DNA from: Desulfobacterales bacterium
Lineage (GTDB): Bacteria; Desulfobacterota; Desulfobacteria; Desulfobacterales; 4be13
DNA: 14,938 bases
Assembly: GCA_029940115.1 (NCBI GenBank)
Contig: JAOZRQ010000121.1
Coordinates: forward strand, 1-14,938
Direction of reading: 5' to 3'
This document shows, piece after piece, positions 8,091-14,938 of the stretch (the first letter of the stretch is position 1; each line of letters opens with the position of its first letter). Made by a program: the position numbers and the translations under genes. Below the pieces are notes generated by a model that saw only the letters and a list, made by a program, of their open reading frames with translations, searched no databases and was not told where the DNA came from.

Positions 8091-8112
8091 GCTCGGATTT
8101 GCCAATCCGAGC
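8091..8112. repeat. Third hairpin, related stem sequence
   Basis: A 9-bp perfect inverted repeat (gctcggatt at 8091-8099, aatccgagc at 8104-8112) encloses a 4-base loop. The inner stem ggatt/aatcc matches the two larger hairpins, while the outer stem bases differ in a compensatory way. That points to a shared origin or to selection for the fold. Confidence 0.85.
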
Positions 8113-8123
8113 CGAGCAGGGAA

Positions 8124-8157
8124 GGGTGCCGAGCGGGTAAGGGTGCCGAGCGGGTAA
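8124..8157. repeat. 17-bp tandem repeat, two exact copies
   Basis: The unit gggtgccgagcgggtaa occurs at 8124-8140 and 8141-8157. Its gagcgggta core is the inverse complement of the tacccgctc units on the other side of the element (8011-8028), so the two arms could pair into one large fold. Confidence 0.85.
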
Positions 8158-8162
8158 GGAAC

Positions 8163-8186
8163 GCAATTTGAAAAATTGCTTTACAT
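8163..8186. repeat. Right border repeat with AT-rich hairpin, overlapping the upstream stop codon
   Basis: A 7-bp perfect stem (gcaattt at 8163-8169, aaattgc at 8173-8179) has a 3-base loop. This is the second copy of the border repeat. Its outer bases contain the TAA stop (8183-8181) and last codon of the right-hand gene. On the coding strand no T-run follows the stem, so it is not a classic terminator. Confidence 0.8.
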
Positions 8187-11100
8187 GTCATAGTTCAGCA
8201 TGCGTATGGTTGAAACCCGCTCGAGCTGGAATGTTCCTTTCATTTTAATGGGGATTTTATGCAGGCCCCTGATGGTTTCCTCGTAAATGCCGGTCAGTTC
8301 GAGGATGCCGCCTTTGGGGTTCTCCAAGTCCAATCCCTCGTCAATGGTCAGGGTGAAATTCCGGTTGATGTCCCAGCCGGTTCGGTGATCCGGGTGGTAC
8401 AGGTGTCGGAAGGGATTGCGGGGATGATCCGCTTTCTGGGTGAAATCCCCTGTCAGGGTTTCTCCCTCCCTGACCTTGCCGGCCATGGGGAGTTCGTTCT
8501 TTGAGGGATCAAAATCAAAGAACAGGGTCCCGATGCGCACCCCCACCAACTGACCGTCCCTGCGGATCACGCCCTCATAGTCATAGAGCCGGTCCTCATC
8601 CGTCACCAGGACCGGCCGGACCCTCTCCTCCGTGGTGCCGTCCTCGTTTTCAACAGAATAGCGTTTCTGCATCAGGGTGATGTTTCTGAGCATCCGCACA
8701 TTCTCCTCCGCGTCCACATGGATGAGGAACCGCATGTCAAAGGGATTGGCCGCATCCCGCGGGGTGTCAGTGTCAGCGGATCCGAACCCGACCTCGTTCA
8801 CCTCGTTGAGTTCGATCTGGCCGATCCAGAGTCCCGCAGTCACTGATGACCAGGCAGGGTTCCCGAAGATCGTGGCATCATGCCCATTGCCGGTGCTGTC
8901 CACCAGTGTGCTCCAGGGGATGAAGCGATAATGGGCCACAATGCCGGCCTCTTCATCGGTGGGCGAGTAGTAAACGCTGGCCGCGATGTCGGACGAGGGC
9001 CGCGCGATGTCCCATATATGCAGTTCCCTGATCTGACCCTTAAAAAGAAACTCCCCGTCAGGCTGGCTCCCGATCCTAAGCGGGTCCGAGGAATTCGGGC
9101 TGAATCCCGCGGCCGCGCTTTCCTCCGATTGGCCATCCACAAATATCTGCATATTTGAACCGTCATAAGTGCCGGTCACTTCATAGAACTGGCCGGCAAT
9201 CATACCCGGACCCTCGACAATTTCCCATCCGGAGCCGGTTCCGATCCGGAACTTGATCTTATTGTCCGTGTCCACGAATATCTCATATCCCTGGTACGCA
9301 TCTTCGGCGATGCTGCTGACAATGGTCTGGCGGATCATGACCGCGGGGTTCCCCTCATCATCGGTGATGAGGTTTCCGTCCGCGTCGGTGACATGGCCAT
9401 CCTCATTCTGCTGCTGGGAACCCACATTGACCCGGGCAGAGACCGTGAACTGGGAGGGATTTATATTCGCGCGGTACGGTATCTCCATATAATCACTGAT
9501 CCCGTCCGTCTCCAGGAAACTTGCGAAGGTCTTCGCGAAGGTCTGGATTCCTCCTGCGGTCAAGGGAGACGTACCGGTCTTTTCGGCCTGGGGATCCGCG
9601 AGGGTCCATTCCCGGTATCCGATGGTGACATTCTCAAGAGGGGTCTCGCTGATACGAATCGTTCTTCCCTCCACCGAGGGGCCGATATTCGCGGTCACAA
9701 AGAGATAGGCAGTTCCAATGGGAATTTCCCGGGAAAGTCCGATGAACTCGAGGGGATTTCCGGGTTGAACCAATGGCAATGGGACAGCACCGATCATCGG
9801 GTCCTCGTCCTCACGAGTTTCGTCCTCAGAATACCAGAGTTTGAAGACCGGCAGATTCTGTTCAATCGTGCTGGTGCAGAGCGTCTCTGTGTCCGGGCAA
9901 GCCGTCCGGATATCAGACTGCCGATAGGTTCCCCCGGGGATGAGGGTCAAACTGTCCAATATCGCGCCTGCCCGGCTCACATCAAGATTCAGACGGTACA
10001 GGAGATGATTCTCTGTTCTCGACTCGGCCGTGGCCGCTTTCACCACGGGTGAGGTGATCTTGATGAGAGGCCGCGGAAAGCTCTGTTTGCCCCCGTCCGG
10101 GCCCGGATCATTCCCGAGTTTGTTCCCGAACTCGAAAGTGATGTTCCCAAAGGACATTCCCTGGGCAAAGATATGCCGGCCTATCGCATCCCCGATATCC
10201 GCAGTCACAAACAGATATCCGGTTCTTTCTCTGTCAATGGAATGGGAGAGTCCCTCAAAGGCCAGCTCATTGCCCGGGCCGGTGAATGCGAGCGCGGTCC
10301 CGATGACATCATCTCCGGAGTTCAGGGTGTCGTTCTCTGAATAGCGCAGTTTGAACGGGTTGGACATCATATCCGACTCAAGATAGGTTCCGCCGGTGGT
10401 CAGCCTCATCTCTTTCAGCACCGCTTCGGCTCGTGCAATACCGAGTTTCAGCCGATAGAGGACGAGATTCTCCGTATTCTGAGCCACTTCAGCCGGGGCC
10501 ACCCCGGGCGCGGTGATCGTGATCTCGGGAACCGGAAAGGTCTGGACCCCGCCCGCGGTCATGGGATCGGTTCCTGCTTTGTCTCCGAACTCAAAGGATA
10601 TCTCGTCAAGCCCGGGTCCCTGGACAGATATGGTCCTGGCACCGTTGGCCCGGCCAATATCCACCGTGAGAAAGAGATAACCGGTCCCCTTGGGAATGGT
10701 TTTGGAAAGCCCGGTGAAGACCAGGGATCGGCCCGGACCGACAAAGGGCTTGGTCCCGAGGGTCGGATCCGGGACATCCAGTGTCTCATCCTCGGAGTAG
10801 CGGAGTTTGAAAGGAGTCTGTTCCTTGCGCAATATATCCGAGTCCAGATAGGTCCCCTGGAGCGTAAGGCTCACCTCGTTGAGTACCGCCTCAGCCCGGG
10901 CCACCTCCAAGTTCATCCGGAACAGGACCAGATTCGAGGTATCCTGCGCAATCTCCGCAGCCGCCATCTGGGGCGCGGTGATCGTGATCAGGGGGACCGG
11001 GAAGGTCTGCACACTCCCCGCTGCCATGGGGTCCGCGCCGGAGATGATCAGATTCTTCGGATCCTGAAACTTGAGCTGGTTCAGCGAGGTTTCGGTGATG

Positions 11101-14100
11101 CTCACGGTCCGCCCGCCATTGGCCGCGCCCACATCCATGGAGAGGAAGAGATATCCGGTGGTTCCCTTTTCAATGGTCTGGGATATGTCATCAAACGTGA
11201 TCACGCCCTCCGGGGAGGGAACCTGGGTGCCGAGTTCCATATCCTGCTCGTCCAGGATCTCATCCTGGGAATAGCGAAGACCGAACCGGTCAATGTCTGA
11301 CGGCTCATAATCTCCCGCGGTGGAGAACTCGGCCCGGGTCAGAACCACCCGCGCGTCGCTTACCCCCAAATTGATCCGGTACAGGGGATGATTTTTGACC
11401 TTCTGCGCCACCATGGTCTCAGGAACCGCGGCGGAACTGATGGCCAACTGGGGTATGGGAAAGGTCTGAACCGCCCCCTCGGACAGAGAAAGGGTGTCCG
11501 CGGGTTCAAATTTCACCTCACCCGAAAAGACCAGGTTCTCAAGGCCCGTCTCCATGACAAACAGGTTTCTTGCCACCGCGAGCTCCCCGATGTCCGCGGT
11601 CAGGAAGATATGGCAGGTCCCTTGGCGGATGATCCGGGAGAGGTTGGTGAAAACAAGAGGTTCCCCCGGCATCACGGCTTCGTATGTGTCCAGGACCGGA
11701 TCGGCCTCGGGGTCGAGCAGGTCATCTTCGGAATACCACAGCCGGAAACCCCTGATATCCGGCGGTTCATAGGTTCCGCTCGGGTACAGGGTGAGACTCG
11801 TGAGCTCGGTATCCGCGTCCGCCAGCGCGAGGGTGATGTGGTAGAGGGGATGATCAGACGCGCTCTGCTCCGCGGTCTCCTCAACCGATGTCGCGGTCGC
11901 GGTAACCACCGCCATGGGAAAAGTCACGGCGACACCTGCACTTGCCGGATCCGGGTCCTCCCCGGGCCCGGTCTTGACCACAAACTCTTGGGCAAACCGG
12001 ATATCCCAAAACGGGGTCTCTGTGACAAAGAGGGTCCTCTCTCCGCCCGCGGTCGCACTGATACCCGCGGTCACAAAGAGATACGCGGTGTCGGCCGAGA
12101 CCGTCTGTCTCAATTCGCTGAACTCAATGTCCGCGCCGGAGGGAACCACTTCGCTGATGGCGATGGTCTGATCACTGGCCGGGTCAAAGGTCCCATCCGC
12201 GGAAGAGTAAAGTCTGAACCCGTCGCTCACGATATCCGAAGGGATATAGGTCCCGTCGGTGGTGAGGGTGAGGTCGGTCAGGGTCACATCCTCCTGCCCG
12301 TCGGTCACCGAGAGATTCAACCGGTAAATGACCAGATCCGGCATGTTCTGATGAACATCCGGCAGGGGGGTGACCTCCGGGGATTCGATGCTCACCGTGA
12401 CGCTCGAAAAGAACTGCGCGCCCCCGGCCGCCAGGGGATCATCCCCGGATTTCAGCACACTTTGCTTTTCAAACTGTATCTCTTCAAAGGGAAGCTCCCG
12501 GATGAGGATGCTTCTCTCAGCCACCGGGTCGGCCCCGATATCCACGGTGAGGAACAGATGCACGGTGGTCCCTTTGCTGATCACTTTGGAAAGTTCTTCA
12601 AACCGGAGATAGGCACCCGGGGGAACCAACCTGTGATCACCGATCACCGGGTCCTCAACTTCGGAACCCAGAGTCTCATCCTCGGAATATCGCAGCCTGA
12701 ACCCCGCTTCCCCGAGATCCGGAAGCTCGTAATCCCCGCCGGTGATCAGGGTGATGCTATCCAAGGTCGCGTCCGCGTCGTTCACGTCAAGCATGAGGCG
12801 GTACAGGACATGATCCTGCCCCCCCCGATCCGTCAGGCCCTGTGCGACCTCGGGTGCGGTGATCCGAATCATGGGGATAATGCCGCCCTGGACCGGCGTG
12901 TTCCGGTCATCCAGGGTCCCGTCCCCGAGCTGGCTGTAGCGGTTGTGGCCCCAGGCCTGGATGGTTCCGTCGGTTTTCAGGGCCAGACTGAAGTCTCCCC
13001 CGGCCTCGACGGCCTTGATCCCGGAGAGACCGGTCACCTGAACCGGCTGATTCCGGTCCGTGTTTGTGCTGTCTCCGATCTGGCCGTTCTCATTCCATCC
13101 CCAGGCCCGGACCGTCCCGTCAGAGAGAAGCGCGAGGCTGTGGCGGTTGCCCGCGGAGATGGCCGTGACATTGCTCAGGTCCGGTACCTGTACCGGTGTT
13201 GTCCGATCCGTTGTGGTCCCGTCCCCGAGCTGGCCGTTCTCATTGCTTCCCCACGCGGAGACCGTGCCGGCCCCGAGCAGCCCAAGTCCGTGATAATCTC
13301 CTGCGGCAATGGCCGTGATATTTGAGAGACCGGATATCTGAACCGGTGTGCTCTGGTTTTCCTTTGTCCCGTCTCCCAACTGGCCGAAGTCGTTCTGGCC
13401 CCAGGACCAGACGGTGCCGTCAGATGTCAGGGCCATGGTCCAGCCGCCGCCGGCCGAGATCGCGATCACGTCGCTCAGTCCTGAGACTCTCAGGGGGGTG
13501 TTGCTGTTCTCGGTGGTGCCGTCCCCGAGCTGGCCGTAGCGGTTCGCGCCCCAGGTCCAGACGGTTCTGTCATTCCTCAGCGCGACGCTGTGGGTGTTCC
13601 CCGCGGCAATCTCCAGAACATTGGTCAGGCCGGAAACCTGCATGGCCTTGGTCCGGTCTTCGGTGGTGCCGTCCCCGAGCTGGCCAAACCCGTTCTGGCC
13701 CCAGGACCAGACCGTGCCATCCGCCTTTCTCGCGAGACTGAAGAAGTCGCCCGCGGCCACATCCCCGATCTCCCTGAGGGTCTCGGACGCGTCACCTTCC
13801 TCGGTTTCCATTCGGAGTACCGGCAGCGCGATCACGCTGTCCTCGGTGGTGCCGTCCCCGATCTGGCCGCTCTCATTGTTCCCCCAGGCCCAGACCGTGC
13901 CGTTCTGCTTCAGGGCCACGGTGTGGTAAAACCCGGCCCCCATGGCGGTGTAGGCGGAGATGGGGAAGGTCTGGGTCCCGCCGGCCAGCAGGGTCTCCCC
14001 TTCCTGAAGGGTCGCGTCGGTGTGCGTGAAACTCAGGTTGCTGAAACTCACGGCCCCAATATTGATGGTATGGGCCCCTTCCGCGTCCTTGTTGACATCG

Positions 14101-14938
14101 CCAGTCAGGAAGATGTGGAGGGTCCCGCCCCGGTTGACTGTTTCGGAGAGTCCGCTGAAATCGAGTTTTTCGCCGGCCGAGGCCGAGGCGATTTCACCGA
14201 TCATATCGGCAGCGTCATAAGTGGCGCTGGCCGAAGCATACAGCCTGAAGCGGTCCATGTCCGATGGCACATAAGTCCCTCCCGCGAACAGGGTGAGGCC
14301 GGTCAGCGCGGTGTCGTTTTCCGCGGCCGACAGGGTGATCCGGTACAGGGGATGATCTGCCGTGCCCTGGCCCACTGCCCCTGCGGCCACTTCCGGAGTG
14401 CGGACCGTGATGATGGGGGACGCGTACAGGGTGTGGGTTTCACCGGCCGCCGCGGGACTTGTTCCGACTTTTATCGGATCGGCCTGAAACCGGATATTGT
14501 CGAAATCCATGGCCGCAACGGACAGGGTTCGGCCGGATCCCACCGCTGCACTGATGTCCGCGGTCACAAGGAGATATGCGATGGTCCCTGCGGGAATGGT
14601 CCGGGAGAACCCCTCAAACAAAAGGGTTCCGCCGGCTCCTGCGGTACTGATGCGAGCCAGTTCAGGATCATCCGGGTCCAACGTATTATTATCTTCAGAA
14701 TAGCGCAATGCAAATCCGGTGATGTCGGAGGTCTGATAGGTTCCGCTGGCGGTCAGTGTCAGACCGGTCAGCACGGTGTCGCTTTTGGTGCTCACATCCA
14801 GCTTGAGGGTGTGCAGGAGATGATCCGAGGTTCCTTGATTGGCTGTGGTTTGGGAGACCGGCTCGGTCCCGATGATGACCACTGCGAATTCAAAGGTCTT
14901 AACACCTCCGGAACCCAGGGTTCCGGTTTTGGCCAAGG
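8181..14938 (-). CDS. Giant modular surface/secreted protein with beta-sandwich repeats, RCC1 propeller and LamG domain (5' partial)
   Basis: The frame is open from the right edge to a TAA at 8183-8181, giving 2251 codons. The start lies outside the window: the first 17 residues match the tail of a repeat unit (K-T-G-x-x-x-x-G-G-x-x-T-F), so at least one more unit precedes. Using the visible numbering, the order is: repeat units 1-2 (residues 18-329), a seven-repeat RCC1 propeller (330-684), repeat units 3-9 (685-1802), a LamG/concanavalin-like jelly roll (1803-2036) and a beta-rich tail (2037-2251). No catalytic motif is visible. Such modules are known in extracellular bacterial proteins that bind glycans or other proteins, so I infer a surface or matrix adhesin-like role. 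The export signal would be in the missing N-terminus. The next gene on the same strand begins 336 bases downstream. Coding sense and domain content are certain; the function is inferred. Confidence 0.93.
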   Translation of the reverse strand, partial: LAKTGTLGSGGVKTFEFAVVIIGTEPVSQTTANQGTSDHLLHTLKLDVSTKSDTVLTGLTLTASGTYQTSDITGFALRYSEDNNTLDPDDPELARISTAGAGGTLLFEGFSRTIPAGTIAYLLVTADISAAVGSGRTLSVAAMDFDNIRFQADPIKVGTSPAAAGETHTLYASPIITVRTPEVAAGAVGQGTADHPLYRITLSAAENDTALTGLTLFAGGTYVPSDMDRFRLYASASATYDAADMIGEIASASAGEKLDFSGLSETVNRGGTLHIFLTGDVNKDAEGAHTINIGAVSFSNLSFTHTDATLQEGETLLAGGTQTFPISAYTAMGAGFYHTVALKQNGTVWAWGNNESGQIGDGTTEDSVIALPVLRMETEEGDASETLREIGDVAAGDFFSLARKADGTVWSWGQNGFGQLGDGTTEDRTKAMQVSGLTNVLEIAAGNTHSVALRNDRTVWTWGANRYGQLGDGTTENSNTPLRVSGLSDVIAISAGGGWTMALTSDGTVWSWGQNDFGQLGDGTKENQSTPVQISGLSNITAIAAGDYHGLGLLGAGTVSAWGSNENGQLGDGTTTDRTTPVQVPDLSNVTAISAGNRHSLALLSDGTVRAWGWNENGQIGDSTNTDRNQPVQVTGLSGIKAVEAGGDFSLALKTDGTIQAWGHNRYSQLGDGTLDDRNTPVQGGIIPMIRITAPEVAQGLTDRGGQDHVLYRLMLDVNDADATLDSITLITGGDYELPDLGEAGFRLRYSEDETLGSEVEDPVIGDHRLVPPGAYLRFEELSKVISKGTTVHLFLTVDIGADPVAERSILIRELPFEEIQFEKQSVLKSGDDPLAAGGAQFFSSVTVSIESPEVTPLPDVHQNMPDLVIYRLNLSVTDGQEDVTLTDLTLTTDGTYIPSDIVSDGFRLYSSADGTFDPASDQTIAISEVVPSGADIEFSELRQTVSADTAYLFVTAGISATAGGERTLFVTETPFWDIRFAQEFVVKTGPGEDPDPASAGVAVTFPMAVVTATATSVEETAEQSASDHPLYHITLALADADTELTSLTLYPSGTYEPPDIRGFRLWYSEDDLLDPEADPVLDTYEAVMPGEPLVFTNLSRIIRQGTCHIFLTADIGELAVARNLFVMETGLENLVFSGEVKFEPADTLSLSEGAVQTFPIPQLAISSAAVPETMVAQKVKNHPLYRINLGVSDARVVLTRAEFSTAGDYEPSDIDRFGLRYSQDEILDEQDMELGTQVPSPEGVITFDDISQTIEKGTTGYLFLSMDVGAANGGRTVSITETSLNQLKFQDPKNLIISGADPMAAGSVQTFPVPLITITAPQMAAAEIAQDTSNLVLFRMNLEVARAEAVLNEVSLTLQGTYLDSDILRKEQTPFKLRYSEDETLDVPDPTLGTKPFVGPGRSLVFTGLSKTIPKGTGYLFLTVDIGRANGARTISVQGPGLDEISFEFGDKAGTDPMTAGGVQTFPVPEITITAPGVAPAEVAQNTENLVLYRLKLGIARAEAVLKEMRLTTGGTYLESDMMSNPFKLRYSENDTLNSGDDVIGTALAFTGPGNELAFEGLSHSIDRERTGYLFVTADIGDAIGRHIFAQGMSFGNITFEFGNKLGNDPGPDGGKQSFPRPLIKITSPVVKAATAESRTENHLLYRLNLDVSRAGAILDSLTLIPGGTYRQSDIRTACPDTETLCTSTIEQNLPVFKLWYSEDETREDEDPMIGAVPLPLVQPGNPLEFIGLSREIPIGTAYLFVTANIGPSVEGRTIRISETPLENVTIGYREWTLADPQAEKTGTSPLTAGGIQTFAKTFASFLETDGISDYMEIPYRANINPSQFTVSARVNVGSQQQNEDGHVTDADGNLITDDEGNPAVMIRQTIVSSIAEDAYQGYEIFVDTDNKIKFRIGTGSGWEIVEGPGMIAGQFYEVTGTYDGSNMQIFVDGQSEESAAAGFSPNSSDPLRIGSQPDGEFLFKGQIRELHIWDIARPSSDIAASVYYSPTDEEAGIVAHYRFIPWSTLVDSTGNGHDATIFGNPAWSSVTAGLWIGQIELNEVNEVGFGSADTDTPRDAANPFDMRFLIHVDAEENVRMLRNITLMQKRYSVENEDGTTEERVRPVLVTDEDRLYDYEGVIRRDGQLVGVRIGTLFFDFDPSKNELPMAGKVREGETLTGDFTQKADHPRNPFRHLYHPDHRTGWDINRNFTLTIDEGLDLENPKGGILELTGIYEETIRGLHKIPIKMKGTFQLERVSTIRMLNYDM
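8829..9530 (-). other. LamG / concanavalin A-like jelly-roll domain
   Basis: Residues 1803-2036 start with F-L-E-T-D-G-x-x-D-Y-M-E-I-P. They continue with F-T-V-S-A-R-V, G-Y-E-I-F-V-D, F-Y-E-V-T-G-T-Y-D-G-S, I-F-V-D-G, L-R-I-G, F-K-G-Q-I-R-E-L-H-I-W and the closing D-S-T-G-N-G-H-D-A. These are the standard landmarks of the bacterial LamG_3-type jelly roll, which commonly binds carbohydrate or protein. An acidic insertion (about residues 1836-1857, with D-A-D-G-N and D-D-E-G-N) lies between the first strands and could bind calcium. The remaining 215 residues (8184-8828) are beta-rich, with no domain that I recognise. Confidence 0.9.
9531..12884 (-). repeat. Beta-sandwich repeat units 3-9
   Basis: Seven tandem units lie downstream of the propeller, spaced 460 to 505 bases apart (about 155 residues each). 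They share the landmarks L-x-x-x-x-L-x-x-G-(T/D)-Y, F-x-L-R-Y-S-E-D, G-L-S-x-x-I, Y-L-F-L-T-x-D-I-G and, in most, D-P-x-x-A-G-G-x-Q-T-F-P. Approximate unit starts are residues 685, 843, 1009, 1163, 1316, 1471 and 1626. Units 7 and 8 look most alike and may be a recent duplication. Unit 9 carries an extra loop with two cysteines (residues 1680 and 1687). The array probably acts as a rigid stalk that holds the LamG domain away from the cell. Confidence 0.85.
12885..13949 (-). repeat. RCC1 seven-repeat beta-propeller
   Basis: Residues 330-684 carry seven copies of a unit of about 50 residues with the core G-T-V-W-x-W-G-x-N-x-x-G-Q-L-G-D-G-T, each followed by a segment like V-x-A-I-A-A-G-x-x-H-S-L-A-L. 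This is the RCC1 (regulator of chromosome condensation 1) signature. Seven repeats are the number that closes a full propeller in the known family. At the DNA level the repeats are near-identical at a period of about 150 bases (for example the run gtccccgagctggcc recurs), so the array should be prone to unequal recombination. In bacteria such propellers usually serve as binding surfaces in exported proteins; there is no sign of a Ran-GEF role here. Confidence 0.95.
13950..14938 (-). repeat. Beta-sandwich repeat units 1-2 plus the tail of an earlier unit
   Basis: Two units of about 155 residues lie upstream of the propeller. Each has the same landmarks in order: a start strand with I-T-x-x-x-P-E-V, a D-H-x-L-(Y/H) motif, L-T-G-L-T-L followed by G-T-Y-x-x-S-D, a F-x-L-R-Y-S-E-D-like strand (degenerate in unit 2), a G-L-S-x-T-I-like motif, L-F-L-T-x-D-I, and an end of the form A-G-G-x-x-T-F-P. 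The pattern resembles repeats I recall from exported Bacteroidetes proteins with lectin-like domains, but I cannot name a family with certainty. The alternating hydrophobic pattern suggests an immunoglobulin-like beta sandwich. Unit 1 spans about residues 18-171 and unit 2 about 172-329. Confidence 0.85.

Larger units (their letters stand above)
7845..8180. other. Intergenic region packed with hairpins and repeats
   Basis: The 336 bases between the two genes contain no convincing gene. Short open frames here are low-complexity translations of the repeats. Almost the whole stretch from 7909 is made of hairpins, direct repeats and G/C-tract arrays, itemised separately. The part nearest the downstream gene (7845-7906) is ordinary AT-richer leader with a ribosome binding site. 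I see no convincing -35/-10 promoter pair and no hairpin followed by a T-run on the transcribed strand. Whether transcription stops, starts or continues here is therefore open. Confidence 0.8.
7909..8186. mobile_element. Candidate non-autonomous palindromic (REP/MITE-like) element
   Basis: A 278-bp block is bounded by two copies of a 24-bp sequence (7909-7932 and 8163-8186) that match at 22 of 24 positions and each contain an AT-rich hairpin. Inside are two 48-bp direct repeats with perfect GC-rich hairpins, a third related hairpin and tandem short repeats. An inner inverted pair (7981-7995 against 8149-8163) matches at 14 of 15 positions. No protein is encoded. This organisation fits a small repeat element mobilised in trans, or a composite of REP-type palindromes. 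No target-site duplication is evident, so the mobile nature is inferred. Confidence 0.45.

Noticed and set aside
7494..8171. Plus-strand 225-codon frame across the intergenic element
   Set aside because: Half of it is antisense to the signal region of the left-hand gene, and the rest is a low-complexity translation of the hairpin repeats. It has no recognisable domain or ribosome site.
8163..8179. Intrinsic terminator after the right-hand gene
   Set aside because: The stem is AT-rich and no U-run follows it in the sense transcript. The later GC-rich stems also lack U-runs.
7845..8183. The two giant genes as one gene split by a stop or insertion
   Set aside because: Both lie in the same frame and the gap is a multiple of three. 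However, the left-hand gene has its own strong ribosome site, ATG and signal-like N-terminus, so separate genes are more likely.
11388..13325. 645-codon open frame on the plus strand
   Set aside because: It lies antisense to the RCC1 and sandwich repeats, and its length is explained by the repetitive GC-rich codons opposite. Its translation shows no domain, and there is no good ribosome site.
14934..14936. TTG as a possible start of the right-hand gene
   Set aside because: The residues around it match the interior tail of a repeat unit, so the real start is upstream, outside the window.

Overview
The window holds two very large protein genes, both on the minus strand and read from right to left, separated by one repeat-rich intergenic stretch of 336 bases. 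Both genes run off the window: the right-hand gene (8181-14938) lacks its start and the left-hand gene (1-7844) lacks its stop. No RNA gene, transposase or housekeeping gene is visible. Long open frames on the plus strand are antisense shadows of these two genes.

Right-hand gene (first in the direction of transcription): at least 2251 residues. It is an array of nine beta-sandwich-like repeats of about 155 residues, interrupted after the second by a complete seven-repeat RCC1 propeller. The array is followed by a LamG/concanavalin-like jelly roll and a C-terminal beta-rich tail. It looks like an extracellular, surface or matrix protein for adhesion or glycan binding.

Intergenic region (7845-8180): a compact element bounded by two near-identical AT-rich hairpins. 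It contains two copies of a 48-bp repeat carrying a perfect GC-rich hairpin, a third related hairpin, a G-tract array on the coding strand and a 17-bp tandem repeat. It looks like a non-autonomous palindromic (REP/MITE-like) element. Its right border overlaps the stop codon of the upstream gene.

Left-hand gene: at least 2614 residues, with a good ribosome binding site. The N-terminus has three hydrophobic segments ending in a likely signal-peptidase site. These are followed by a GEVED-like domain, a cadherin/Ig-like domain, an IPT/TIG-like domain and InlB-type repeats, then about 1600 residues I cannot assign. The last 350 residues in the window have an Ala-rich hydrophobic stretch, a long charged helix region and motifs that resemble, from memory, the channel and TcB-binding end of insecticidal Tc toxin subunit A. 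This is the most interesting inference in the window.

The organism is probably a Gram-negative bacterium of moderately high GC with many giant modular exoproteins. Multicellular or gliding Desulfobacterota, Planctomycetes or Myxococcota would fit, but the sequence alone does not settle it. The two genes lie in tandem on one strand and may be co-transcribed. Both appear to be exported cell-surface or secreted proteins.
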